Shown here: positions 46,025 to 53,072 of the stretch, piece by piece
Numbering within the stretch: position 1 is the first letter of the stretch
How the letters are laid out: every line of letters starts with the position of its first letter
Source of the DNA: Fischerella sp. CENA71
GTDB lineage: Bacteria > Cyanobacteriota > Cyanobacteriia > Cyanobacteriales > Nostocaceae
Direction of reading: 5' to 3'
Assembly: GCA_024239075.1 (NCBI GenBank)
Contig: JANBVI010000057.1
Span: 1-64,000, forward strand
DNA: 64,000 bases
Made by a program: the position numbers and the translations under genes
Notes under the pieces: generated by a model
Database searches by the model: none
Seen by the model: only the letters and a program-made list of their open reading frames with translations
Told to the model about the DNA's origin: nothing

Positions 46025-47092
46025 ATGCGAATTATACATATCTTAAATGAGGTTCAGGAAATTGGTAACGGAATTGTCAATGTAGCTGTTGATCTGGCTT
46101 GTTTACAAGCAAAAGATGGTCATGAGGTAGCAGTAATATCTGGTGGTGGAGGATACGAGAATTTACTAGCAAAATATGGTGTTAAACACTATCTTTTAGA
46201 TCAAACACGCAAACCAATAAATCTGATCAAAGCTGCTATTGGTTATCAGGCAATTGTCAAAGAATTTCAACCAAATATTGTTCATGCTCACATGATGACA
46301 GGAGTGATATTAGCAGCTTTTCTGAGAAATCAAGGTAAAAATAGATATGGTTTAGTTTCCACCGTACATAACGAATTTCAACGCAGCAGTATATTTATGG
46401 GTTTGGCTGATCGGGTAATTGCTGTTAGTAAAGCAGTTTCTGAGGCTATGGTACGACGTGGGATCTCTAAAGAAAAATTGCGGGTTGTGTGTAATGGTAC
46501 ATTGGGAAGCCCTCGTAATCGTCCCTTACAAGAGTATGAAGCTTTACCTTTGCAACATCCAGCGATCGCAACTGTGGCAGGAATGTATTATCGTAAGGGA
46601 ATAGCCGAGTTAATCACAGCTTTTGACCAAATAGCCTCAGATTTTCCCACAGCAAACTTATATATAGTCGGAAACGGGCCTAATCGCCATGAATTTGAGG
46701 AACAAGCAAGCAAAACATCTGTCAGTTCACGTATCCATTTTGAAGGCTTTCAACCGGAACCCCAGCGTTATCTACTAGCTTGTGATATATTTGTCCTCGC
46801 TTCTCACCGCGAACCTTTTGGTCTTGTTTTATCAGAAGCCCGTGAAGCTAGTTGCGCTATTATTTCCACTGATGTAGACGGAATTCCTGAAGCATTGGAT
46901 AATGGGCAAGCTGGAATTTTAGTACCAGCAAAAGATACCAATGCGTTAGCAGCAGCATTAGTGAAATTGCTAAGTAATCCAGATACCTTACAAGAGTGGA
47001 AAACAAAGGCGCATCAAAATTTGGAGTGGTTGCATATTGACCGTGTTCATCAAGAAACGCTGGCGGTTTATGATGAGTTAGTTAGTGATTAG
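46025..47092 (+). CDS. Family 4 glycosyltransferase (GT-B fold)
   Basis: 355 residues from the ATG at 46025; the 22 codons before it are repeat-like and lack family resemblance. Seen: MRIIHILNEVQEIGNGIVNV, the acceptor-domain HAHMMTGVILAAFL, a central hinge VAGMYYRKGIAELITAFDQI, LYIVGNGPNRHEFEEQASK, and the donor-site PFGLVLSEAREASCAIISTD (ExxxxxxxE motif). GT4 enzymes transfer hexoses or phospho-sugars with retention. It follows the GT2 gene after about 55 bp, so co-transcription is likely. Confidence 0.88.
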   Translation: MRIIHILNEVQEIGNGIVNVAVDLACLQAKDGHEVAVISGGGGYENLLAKYGVKHYLLDQTRKPINLIKAAIGYQAIVKEFQPNIVHAHMMTGVILAAFLRNQGKNRYGLVSTVHNEFQRSSIFMGLADRVIAVSKAVSEAMVRRGISKEKLRVVCNGTLGSPRNRPLQEYEALPLQHPAIATVAGMYYRKGIAELITAFDQIASDFPTANLYIVGNGPNRHEFEEQASKTSVSSRIHFEGFQPEPQRYLLACDIFVLASHREPFGLVLSEAREASCAIISTDVDGIPEALDNGQAGILVPAKDTNALAAALVKLLSNPDTLQEWKTKAHQNLEWLHIDRVHQETLAVYDELVSD

Positions 47093-47230
47093 TCTTTAGA
47101 AATCGACCACTATTAATATTAAGCGGATTGCTGCGAAAGCAGCGAGGTGACTTTTCAAGGAATTGGTCAAAGTGATAGCTATTGGTTAAAGTGAATACGA
47201 TTATTATTTGAAAAATAAGGTATCTGGGAT

Positions 47231-48202
47231 ATGGTCAATACTGTGACAACAGACGTAGTTCCAGTAACAGTTCTCACTGGTTATTTGGGAGCTGGAAAAA
47301 CAACTCTGCTCAATCGTATTCTCACCCACGAACATGGCAAAAAAGTGGCTGTGATTGTCAATGAATTTGGGGAAATCGGTATTGATAATCAATTGGTGAT
47401 CGATACAGATGAAGAAATCTTTGAGATGAACAACGGCTGTATTTGCTGTACAGTGCGGGGTGATTTGATTCGCATCATCGGTAATTTGATGAAACGCCGT
47501 CACAAATTTGACCATTTGGTGATTGAAACCACTGGATTAGCTGATCCTGCGCCAGTGATTCAGACATTTTTTGTCGATGAAGATATGCGGGAACAGTTAG
47601 AACTGGATGCTTTAGTAACAGTAGTAGATGCCAAACACATTTGGCAACATTGGGAAGCCGACGAAGCACAAGAACAGATTGCTTTTGCTGACGTTATTTT
47701 GTTAAATAAAACCGATTTAGTCACCCCAGATGTGCTGGATGAATTAGAAAGGCGAATTCGCGGGATGAATGCAATGGCAAAAATTTACCGTACCCGCGAT
47801 TCCCAAGTTGCAATGGATGCACTTTTGGGTGTGAAAGCTTTTGATTTAGATCGTGCTTTGGAAATCGATCCACAATTCTTAGGGGAAGATGCTCATGAAC
47901 ACGATGAAAGCGTGTATTCTGTGGCTTTAGTTGCCGAAGGCGCTCTCGATGGAGATAAACTCAACAATTGGCTAGGTAAGTTACTGCAAACCCAAGGCCC
48001 GGATATCTTTCGGATGAAGGGTATTTTGAATATCGCTGGAGAAAGCGATCGCTTTGTTTTTCAAGGAGTGCATATGATCTTTGAAGGTAAACCTGATCGC
48101 CCTTGGAAAGACGGTGAAACCCGTAAAAACGAACTAGTTTTCATCGGCCGTAACCTAGATGAAGCTAAACTCAAACGAGATTTTCTCGCCTGCTTAGTTT
48201 AA
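47231..48202 (+). CDS. COG0523 / CobW-family GTPase (metallochaperone type)
   Basis: 323 residues. Walker A GYLGAGKTTLLNRI (residues 17-30), VIVNEFGEIGIDN, the metal-binding NNGCICCTVRGD motif with Cys70, Cys72 and Cys73, LVIETTGLADPAPVIQ, VVDAKHIWQHW and NKTDLV (G4), then a CobW C-terminal domain (MKGILNIAGESDRFVFQGVH). COG0523 proteins deliver Zn, Co or Fe to target enzymes using GTP. Which metal is served is unknown; an Asp/His-rich loop (EDAHEHDES) may bind metal. The hairpin array begins 12 bp after the stop. Confidence 0.92.
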   Translation: MVNTVTTDVVPVTVLTGYLGAGKTTLLNRILTHEHGKKVAVIVNEFGEIGIDNQLVIDTDEEIFEMNNGCICCTVRGDLIRIIGNLMKRRHKFDHLVIETTGLADPAPVIQTFFVDEDMREQLELDALVTVVDAKHIWQHWEADEAQEQIAFADVILLNKTDLVTPDVLDELERRIRGMNAMAKIYRTRDSQVAMDALLGVKAFDLDRALEIDPQFLGEDAHEHDESVYSVALVAEGALDGDKLNNWLGKLLQTQGPDIFRMKGILNIAGESDRFVFQGVHMIFEGKPDRPWKDGETRKNELVFIGRNLDEAKLKRDFLACLV

Positions 48203-48203
48203 A

Positions 48204-48495
48204 GGGGAACCGAAATGAGTAAGCAAACTCCGGTTTGCTTGCTGAATCTACTGAAATGAGTAAACAAACTCCGGTTTGCTTGCTGAATCTACTGAAATGA
48301 GTAAGCAAACTCCAGTTTGTTTGCTGAATCTACTGAAATGAGAAAGCATTTGAAGCAAATGAGTAAGCAAACTCCAGTTTGCTTGCTGAATCTACTGAAA
48401 TGAGTAAACAAACTCCAGTTTGCTTACTGAATCTCCGAAATGAGTAAGCATTTAAAGCAAATGAGAAAGTAAACTCCGGTTTACTTACGAGTAGT
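48204..48495 (+). repeat. Tandem hairpin array that also reads as a chain of overlapping mini-ORFs
   Basis: About six copies of a 41-bp unit, each with AAGCAAACT-CC-(A/G)GTTTGCTT as a hairpin. Units 1-3 each read ATG...TGA as 14 codons (MSKQTPVCLLNLLK), and the stop TGA of each overlaps the ATG of the next as ATGA; starts at 48215, 48256, 48297. Unit 4 (48338) has a 21-base in-frame addition (AGAAAGCATTTGAAGCAAATG), giving 21 codons with the same C-terminus. Unit 5 (48400) and the last unit are degenerate. AGGGGA lies seven bases before the first ATG, 12 bp after the GTPase stop. Whether it is translated is unknown. Confidence 0.7.
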
Positions 48496-48520
48496 GATGC
48501 GTAAAGCCATAAATTGTGAA

Positions 48521-48643
48521 TTAATCAATGGCTAGAAAGTCTCCGGGAGTAATGATTTGGTTTTGATATTCGGGTATGGTCTTGAGTATTAAAAGGTCTT
48601 TATCTCCTGTGATTAAAAATTCTGCGTTGGAGGGGAGCATCCC
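48521..48643 (-). pseudogene. 3' remnant of a PIN-domain toxin gene (VapC-like)
   Basis: Read on the minus strand, the last 40 codons before a stop at 48521 give GMLPSNAEFLITGDKDLLIL then KTIPEYQNQIITPGDFLAID. TGDKDLL is the characteristic acidic motif near the end of PIN-family toxins, and IITPGDFL the usual C-terminus. Upstream of about 48643 the frame has no continuation that fits the first two thirds of the domain, so the gene is truncated. No antitoxin gene is recognised nearby. Confidence 0.7.
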
Positions 48644-48965
48644 AATTTTTGAAATTTAGACGATGTGCTGATCAGATTATGAATAAACGTAGACACGAAG
48701 TGGCTTCCCAGAGGGTACCACAAAGGACGCAAAGAACGCAAAGTTAAAAGTCTTGTAAAAATAAGATTAAATTTTTATACTGCTTTATGTAAGTGTGATA
48801 TTTTAAACAAGACAAAATCTCAAAAACCAAAATAATCCTTCAAAAATCCCTTATTTCAGCTTAATTTATATAAACTTTGTGTGCTTTTTAGCTCATTGCG
48901 TCAACTTCTTACCTCAACAAATTTAATAACACATCTATCTATAAATTTTCGTCTGCGAGATATAT
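48644..48965. other. Spacer, AT-rich, no gene seen
   Basis: A short low-complexity piece CACAAAGGACGCAAAGAACGCAAAG lies near 48720-48745, a style of dispersed repeat. The rest is AT-rich and should carry the promoter of the 334-residue gene. Confidence 0.5.
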
Positions 48966-49970
48966 ATGACATTGACTTCTCAGGTAAAAGATAAATTAGA
49001 AAATAATGGTAGCTACATAGGCGCAAAACTAGACAGATGTGTAAGTGGTGATTGTTATCCAGCCAGCATCCTGAATATAGGTATGAAAGGAGTAGTAAGA
49101 AGGGTGTCAAAAAGTTTTGCAGAGCCGATTAGAAAAGAATTCGATTCTGCAATGAATAACTTATTTGATGATAATTTAGCTCCATTTGCAGAAAAAATTG
49201 ATTACATCGCTCAAAGGCGGATTGCACAAACAGAAGACGCTGCTAAAGACATAGTTAGACAAACAGTTGATAATTTTTCTGGATTAAAAGACGAAATCAA
49301 AAGCAATATTGATGATTTGCTTAGTGATGTTGATACAGGCTACAAAGAAAATCTGAAAATCACCTTTGACGAAATTAATCTGGCTCGTGCAGAAGCAATA
49401 TTAAGTTTAAGAGCAACAATCGGAGATATTGATAAGTCATTAGAAAACAGAATTACTCAAATCTCCATCACAATGATGGATACTATTAAAACAGCCAAAG
49501 AAATAAGTGATAGATTTACACCAGAGCAATTTCGTAGAAAACTAATTGAACCAACCCTAGATCGAATAGATGCTTTAGAATCAAAGTTTTTTCAAGATGT
49601 AGATAAGTTAATAGATAAAATTGAAGCGATCGCAGTTGGAGAAATAGAAGAATTTAAAAAAGAATTAGAAAAATTTAGACGTCTACTGCCTAATCCATTT
49701 GATGATTGCAGACGCAAGCTAGATTTACAATGGAAGTCGGGACTAGACTTAGAAAATATTGATATTTATAGATTAAAAGAGTGTGAACTATTAACTAGAA
49801 TTAACGAAAAATCATCTATTAGTAAAATACTAGATGTGTACGGACAACTGCAATACAATGCAGCCAGAATGAACTATGTTGCAAGAAGCGCACCTGACTT
49901 CAAAGATATTTTTATCAGGGATTGGTTGAAATATGGCCAACTCTATAGATTGTGGAAGAATTGGCTTTAG
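48966..49970 (+). CDS. Unrecognised, mostly helical protein (accessory cassette gene 1)
   Basis: 334 residues, almost entirely helical in character with long charged segments and heptad-like spacing (AKDIVRQTVDNFSGLKDEIK, EINLARAEAILSLRATIGDI, ESKFFQDVDKLIDKIEAIAV, GEIEEFKKELEKFRRLLPNP). The N-terminus has a Cys pair (DRCVSGDCYPASILNIG) and a short glycine-containing stretch. The C-terminus is aromatic and basic (DFKDIFIRDWLKYGQLYRLW). No signal peptide or known motif is visible. It may be a scaffold or filament-like protein. It lies 68 bp upstream of a second coiled-coil gene, so the two are probably co-expressed. Function not known. Confidence 0.65.
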   Translation: MTLTSQVKDKLENNGSYIGAKLDRCVSGDCYPASILNIGMKGVVRRVSKSFAEPIRKEFDSAMNNLFDDNLAPFAEKIDYIAQRRIAQTEDAAKDIVRQTVDNFSGLKDEIKSNIDDLLSDVDTGYKENLKITFDEINLARAEAILSLRATIGDIDKSLENRITQISITMMDTIKTAKEISDRFTPEQFRRKLIEPTLDRIDALESKFFQDVDKLIDKIEAIAVGEIEEFKKELEKFRRLLPNPFDDCRRKLDLQWKSGLDLENIDIYRLKECELLTRINEKSSISKILDVYGQLQYNAARMNYVARSAPDFKDIFIRDWLKYGQLYRLWKNWL

Positions 49971-50038
49971 CTTAGTAAATAGTTATCTGCTAAAAATAGA
50001 ACACCGATCAATTAATTTGTAATTTTAAAGGACAAAAC

Positions 50039-50632
50039 ATGGCATTAACACCATTACAAGCCTATGAAGAAGCAATTAAAAGAATAGAAGATGCACGTAA
50101 GGAAATAGAAAACGAAACAGCTAGATTTGAAGCAATTAAATCACAAATCCAAGCGCAAGTGCAATCTATTCAGACAGAATTACAAAATAAAACTAAAGAA
50201 ATAGAGCTATTAAAGTCAGAACTTCAGGTGACAAAAATTGAACTTGAAGCCACAAAAACTCTCCTGACAAATACAACAAATCTGATTCAAGATACTGCAA
50301 AAACTGTAAAGACTGCTTACTCAGAAGCACAAACTGCTCGTTCCGAGGCGAAAAATGCTCAAACTACTGCAAATACAGCTCGTTCGGAAGCACAAGCTGC
50401 TCAAAACACAGCTAACACTGCGCGTTCAGAAATGAATTCAGTTAAATCTGGTATAGAAAATGGTTCCATAATTGCTCAAAAAGCAATTATGTTAAGAACT
50501 AGAGATCAGAATCATTGGCTACGATGGCGTACAGTTGATGATAAAAATCATGATGTCTTGGAACTATGGAGAACAGACGATAAGTGGTTTTCTACAATTC
50601 GAGTTCAAGCAGCATTGAAAGTGATTAATTAA
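50039..50632 (+). CDS. Unrecognised coiled-coil protein with 11-residue repeats (accessory cassette gene 2)
   Basis: 197 residues. Residues about 10-85 form a charged coiled coil (IEDARKEIENETARFEAIKS, LQNKTKEIELLKSELQVTK). Residues about 95-140 contain near-perfect Ala/Thr-rich repeats of 11 residues (TARSEAKNAQT, TANTARSEAQA, AQNTANTARSE). A compact C-terminal domain of about 45 residues follows (KAIMLRTRDQNHWLRWRTVD, HDVLELWRTDDKWFSTIRVQ), rich in Trp and Arg. A trimeric stalk with a C-terminal head is a plausible shape, like phage or appendage fibres, but this is inference. AAAGGA six bases before the ATG is a good ribosome site. A terminator-like hairpin follows. Confidence 0.65.
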   Translation: MALTPLQAYEEAIKRIEDARKEIENETARFEAIKSQIQAQVQSIQTELQNKTKEIELLKSELQVTKIELEATKTLLTNTTNLIQDTAKTVKTAYSEAQTARSEAKNAQTTANTARSEAQAAQNTANTARSEMNSVKSGIENGSIIAQKAIMLRTRDQNHWLRWRTVDDKNHDVLELWRTDDKWFSTIRVQAALKVIN

Positions 50633-50660
50633 TATTTTATTAGTCATCATGAACACAAAG

Positions 50661-50704
50661 ATCCCCGACTTCTGATAGACACCTGGAGGGTAGAAGTCGG
50701 GGAT
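50661..50704 (+). terminator. Terminator-like hairpin after the coiled-coil cassette
   Basis: ATCCCCGACTTCT (50661-50673) pairs perfectly with AGAAGTCGGGGAT (50692-50704), 13 bp with an 18-base loop. Only a weak T-run follows (ATGATTTGTTAGTTTTC). The same arm sequence is a known style of dispersed hairpin in cyanobacteria, so it may be a repeat doing a terminator's job. Confidence 0.65.
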
Positions 50705-50754
50705 ATGATTTGTTAGTTTTCACAACTAATTTTTTTACTCATGTCCCTCTTGTC

Positions 50755-51324
50755 TTAAGATTTTTTCCCTTCTGATACAAGTTTTACAAGAATATTGCTT
50801 GTAAGGTCTAATAGTTGATCCAAGAAAAACCCGATAGCGCCAATATAAATGACACCTTCGATAATATTATTATAGTTACCACCTCTGTAAGCATTCCAAA
50901 TCAAAAACCCCAACCCTTTTCCGATTGTCAACATTTCAATTGCAATCACAGTAAACCAAGCTATCCAAAGACCAGTTCTTAAAGCATCAAATATATAATT
51001 TATTGCTACACGAAAATTATTATCTTGGAGACGACTTTTTCGCATACCCGTAGCTGTGTTAATCATTACTGACCAGATAGCACTAAAAAAAACAACCATA
51101 CTTGCTGCTACTTCTACTTCTTTAAAAAAGATGAAAGCGAGTGGTACAAGTGCTATGGAAGGAATACTGTAGGGAATTTGTAGCAATCGCTTACATAGTT
51201 GATAAAGTAAGGGATTTATACCAATTGCACTTCCCAGCAAAATCCCTAATATTGCAGCAGGAATAAAACCTACAAATAATAACTGTAGGCTAGATAAAAA
51301 ATCTAACAATTTACTATGCTCCAT
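50755..51324 (-). CDS. ABC-permease-like membrane protein with shortened ATPase-docking loop
   Basis: 189 residues resembling the nitrate/sulfonate/taurine permease group (NrtB/SsuC style), e.g. LLFVGFIPAAILGILLGSAIG, RLLQIPYSIPSIALVPLAFI, LRTGLWIAWFTVIAIEMLTI, GKGLGFLIWNAYRGGNYNNI. Relatives have about 250-280 residues, so the N-terminus is short. In place of the EAA loop (usually ALG...KVxLP before YIFxGLRIxxGxxW) there are only about 12 residues (KSRLQDNNFRVA), so the coupling helix that docks to the ATPase seems to be missing. No ATPase or binding-protein gene is nearby. It starts 3 bp after the Lgt-like gene. Possibly a decayed or re-purposed permease. Confidence 0.7.
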   Translation of the reverse strand: MEHSKLLDFLSSLQLLFVGFIPAAILGILLGSAIGINPLLYQLCKRLLQIPYSIPSIALVPLAFIFFKEVEVAASMVVFFSAIWSVMINTATGMRKSRLQDNNFRVAINYIFDALRTGLWIAWFTVIAIEMLTIGKGLGFLIWNAYRGGNYNNIIEGVIYIGAIGFFLDQLLDLTSNILVKLVSEGKKS

Positions 51325-51327
51325 GCC

Positions 51328-52068
51328 TCACGATTTCAATTTGAACATCTCAGGAATAGAAGTTTTGTAGTAAACAATACAGCACAAACAAGCAATTTGA
51401 ATCGCACTTATTCCTAAGAAAATATGAAAGTCGGGCTTTATAAAATCTATCAAAAATCTAAAACTTAAATAACAAACTAAATAAAATTTAAATAAATCAC
51501 CTTCTTGGTATTGATAGCGACTGCGAAGGCGTATAAATATAATTAAAATGATTAAAAATATGATTTCATATAATTGGGTGGGATGACGGAGAATGCCATC
51601 ACCAAAATCTACGCCCCAAGGTAATTTTGTGGCAGTTCCATAAGTGCGATCGCTCAATCCTGTTAAAAAGCAACCAATCCTACCAATCGCTGTTCCTAGT
51701 ATTAATGGATAGACAAATACATCACCAGTAGAACGCTTCACACCAATAATTTTTTTGGTAATTTCTACCCCAATAACAGCACCTAATAAAGCTCCGACAA
51801 CTGTTTTACCTTGCAACAATAGTAATAAAAATAGCTGGGGATTTTGCCAAAATAAATCAACATGTTGCAGTAAAACTAACACTTTTGCACCCACAATAGC
51901 ACCCAGCATTCCACCCACAATAATAGAAGTGCGCTGTGGGGGTGTAATAATATCCTTGCGGACATTACGCAAGACTAAACGTAACGCCACACCATAAGCT
52001 ATGGATTCAAATAAAATATGTGGGTGAATCCGCAATGAACCCAGATAAAAATAAACGGGAAATGTCAT
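51328..52068 (-). CDS. Divergent Lgt-like membrane protein (prolipoprotein diacylglyceryltransferase family)
   Basis: 246 residues, about seven membrane helices. It has the Lgt layout: early PVYFYLGSLRIHPHILFE, middle GGMLGAIVGAKVLVLLQH, signature region GTAIGRIGCFLTGLSDRTYG, then LPWGVDFGDGILRHPTQLYE. In housekeeping Lgt the signature is GR(I/L)GNFxNxE; here Cys and Thr-Gly replace the Asn and Asn-Glu, as in a second subfamily. The enzyme would transfer diacylglycerol from phosphatidylglycerol to a lipoprotein cysteine, but the altered site leaves activity and substrate open. A true lgt is presumably elsewhere. It probably forms an operon with the permease-like gene. Confidence 0.75.
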   Translation of the reverse strand: MTFPVYFYLGSLRIHPHILFESIAYGVALRLVLRNVRKDIITPPQRTSIIVGGMLGAIVGAKVLVLLQHVDLFWQNPQLFLLLLLQGKTVVGALLGAVIGVEITKKIIGVKRSTGDVFVYPLILGTAIGRIGCFLTGLSDRTYGTATKLPWGVDFGDGILRHPTQLYEIIFLIILIIFIRLRSRYQYQEGDLFKFYLVCYLSFRFLIDFIKPDFHIFLGISAIQIACLCCIVYYKTSIPEMFKLKS

Positions 52069-52148
52069 TGATTAAGAGTCAAGTGTCAATAGCCAAAAAT
52101 CAAATGTCAGTAGTTATTCACAAATGACCAATGACAAATGATCAAGAA

Positions 52149-52724
52149 TTATTTTCCCATCTTCCGCTTCATCTCTTCCAACTCAGCTTCAGTTTCCCAA
52201 CGGCGAAATGTTTCTTCTAAAGGATCATTCCCGCTAGAATAACTACGGCTTTGATTTGACCAACCAGCACTTTCAACACGCTGTTGTGCTTGTGCTTTTG
52301 CACGTGCGTTTTGTGCTTCCACAGCTTTCGCTTGTACTTCCTGACGTCGTTGTTGAACCTTCTTGAGTAAATCTTGTGCTTGGGTAATGCGTTCTTTGAC
52401 TCCTTGCATTTGTCCCCACTGCTGATTTCCTTGGCGCAAAAGTGCAGCTTCTCTTTCTTGTGCTTTTGCTGCTAAATCCTCTCTACCACCATTTTTTGCC
52501 TTTTGGACACGGATGTGCCATCTTTGAATTTCTTGCGCTGTGGACAAAATTTCGTCTTGCGATCGCTTCTCTTGTAATTGTAGGTCTGCAATTAACTTTA
52601 AAGTATCTTCCTCTTGCTCCCGCAGCTGCTCTAATAACGCTTCTAATTCCAGATGCGGATTACTTCGCAAGAATTCCTCTAAACGATTTTCCAGAAACCG
52701 ACTCAAATCATCAAATAAACCCAC
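52149..52724 (-). CDS. Coiled-coil TIGR04376-like protein (cyanobacterial, unknown function)
   Basis: About 191 residues from a GTG at 52724, preferred because GGAG lies 8 bases upstream and the protein then begins MGLFDDLSRFLENRLEEFLR as the family does; the ATG frame opens at 52754. The remainder is a long coiled coil rich in Gln, Glu and Arg (EALLEQLREQEEDTLKLIAD, DLLKKVQQRRQEVQAKAVEA) with a disordered stretch (SNQSRSYSSGNDP) and a short C-terminal helix (FRRWETEAELEEMKRKMGK). No catalytic motif is seen. The family is specific to cyanobacteria as I recall it; function unknown. Confidence 0.72.
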   Translation of the reverse strand: MGLFDDLSRFLENRLEEFLRSNPHLELEALLEQLREQEEDTLKLIADLQLQEKRSQDEILSTAQEIQRWHIRVQKAKNGGREDLAAKAQEREAALLRQGNQQWGQMQGVKERITQAQDLLKKVQQRRQEVQAKAVEAQNARAKAQAQQRVESAGWSNQSRSYSSGNDPLEETFRRWETEAELEEMKRKMGK

Positions 52725-52754
52725 AGCTAGAACTCCAGAGATGAAGTATATCAT

Positions 52755-53072
52755 TTTATTGTAGTCATGATTATCACCTGCGAAAACTTACTGAGAAAAT
52801 AAAAAGGCAAATATGCAAGTGAAAAAAACTTTTAAGATTTGGTTTAATTTCAATAATATTTTTAGTATTTAGACTGAGGCTTTAGCTTCAAGCATCCTTC
52901 TCAATGTTGAAATATTTTATAAATATCTTGCTGAATTTATAGGCTATATCGAGCCAAGTGGAGCATAAATTATCTTTTTGATAAAATCAAACAAGTTGGC
53001 TCAAAGGGTAGAGTTAAAGGGATAAAAAATTTATTTACCCTTTACTTTTCCCTTTAGTTTTTTCCTGCTTAT
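52755..53072 (-). terminator. Spacer with terminator-like hairpin (53012-53046) after the GT4 gene
   Basis: On the minus strand AGTAAAGGGTAAA pairs with TTTATCCCTTTAACT around a short AT loop. It may end the GT4 transcript. Elsewhere the spacer is AT-rich and holds no visible gene. Confidence 0.45.

Noticed and set aside
47120-47230. Zur/Fur-type operator upstream of the COG0523 GTPase
   Set aside because: GAATACGATTATTATTTGA is only loosely like a zinc-uptake regulator box and has poor symmetry.
48204-48495. CRISPR array
   Set aside because: The units adjoin directly with no unique spacers between repeats, and no cas gene is present.
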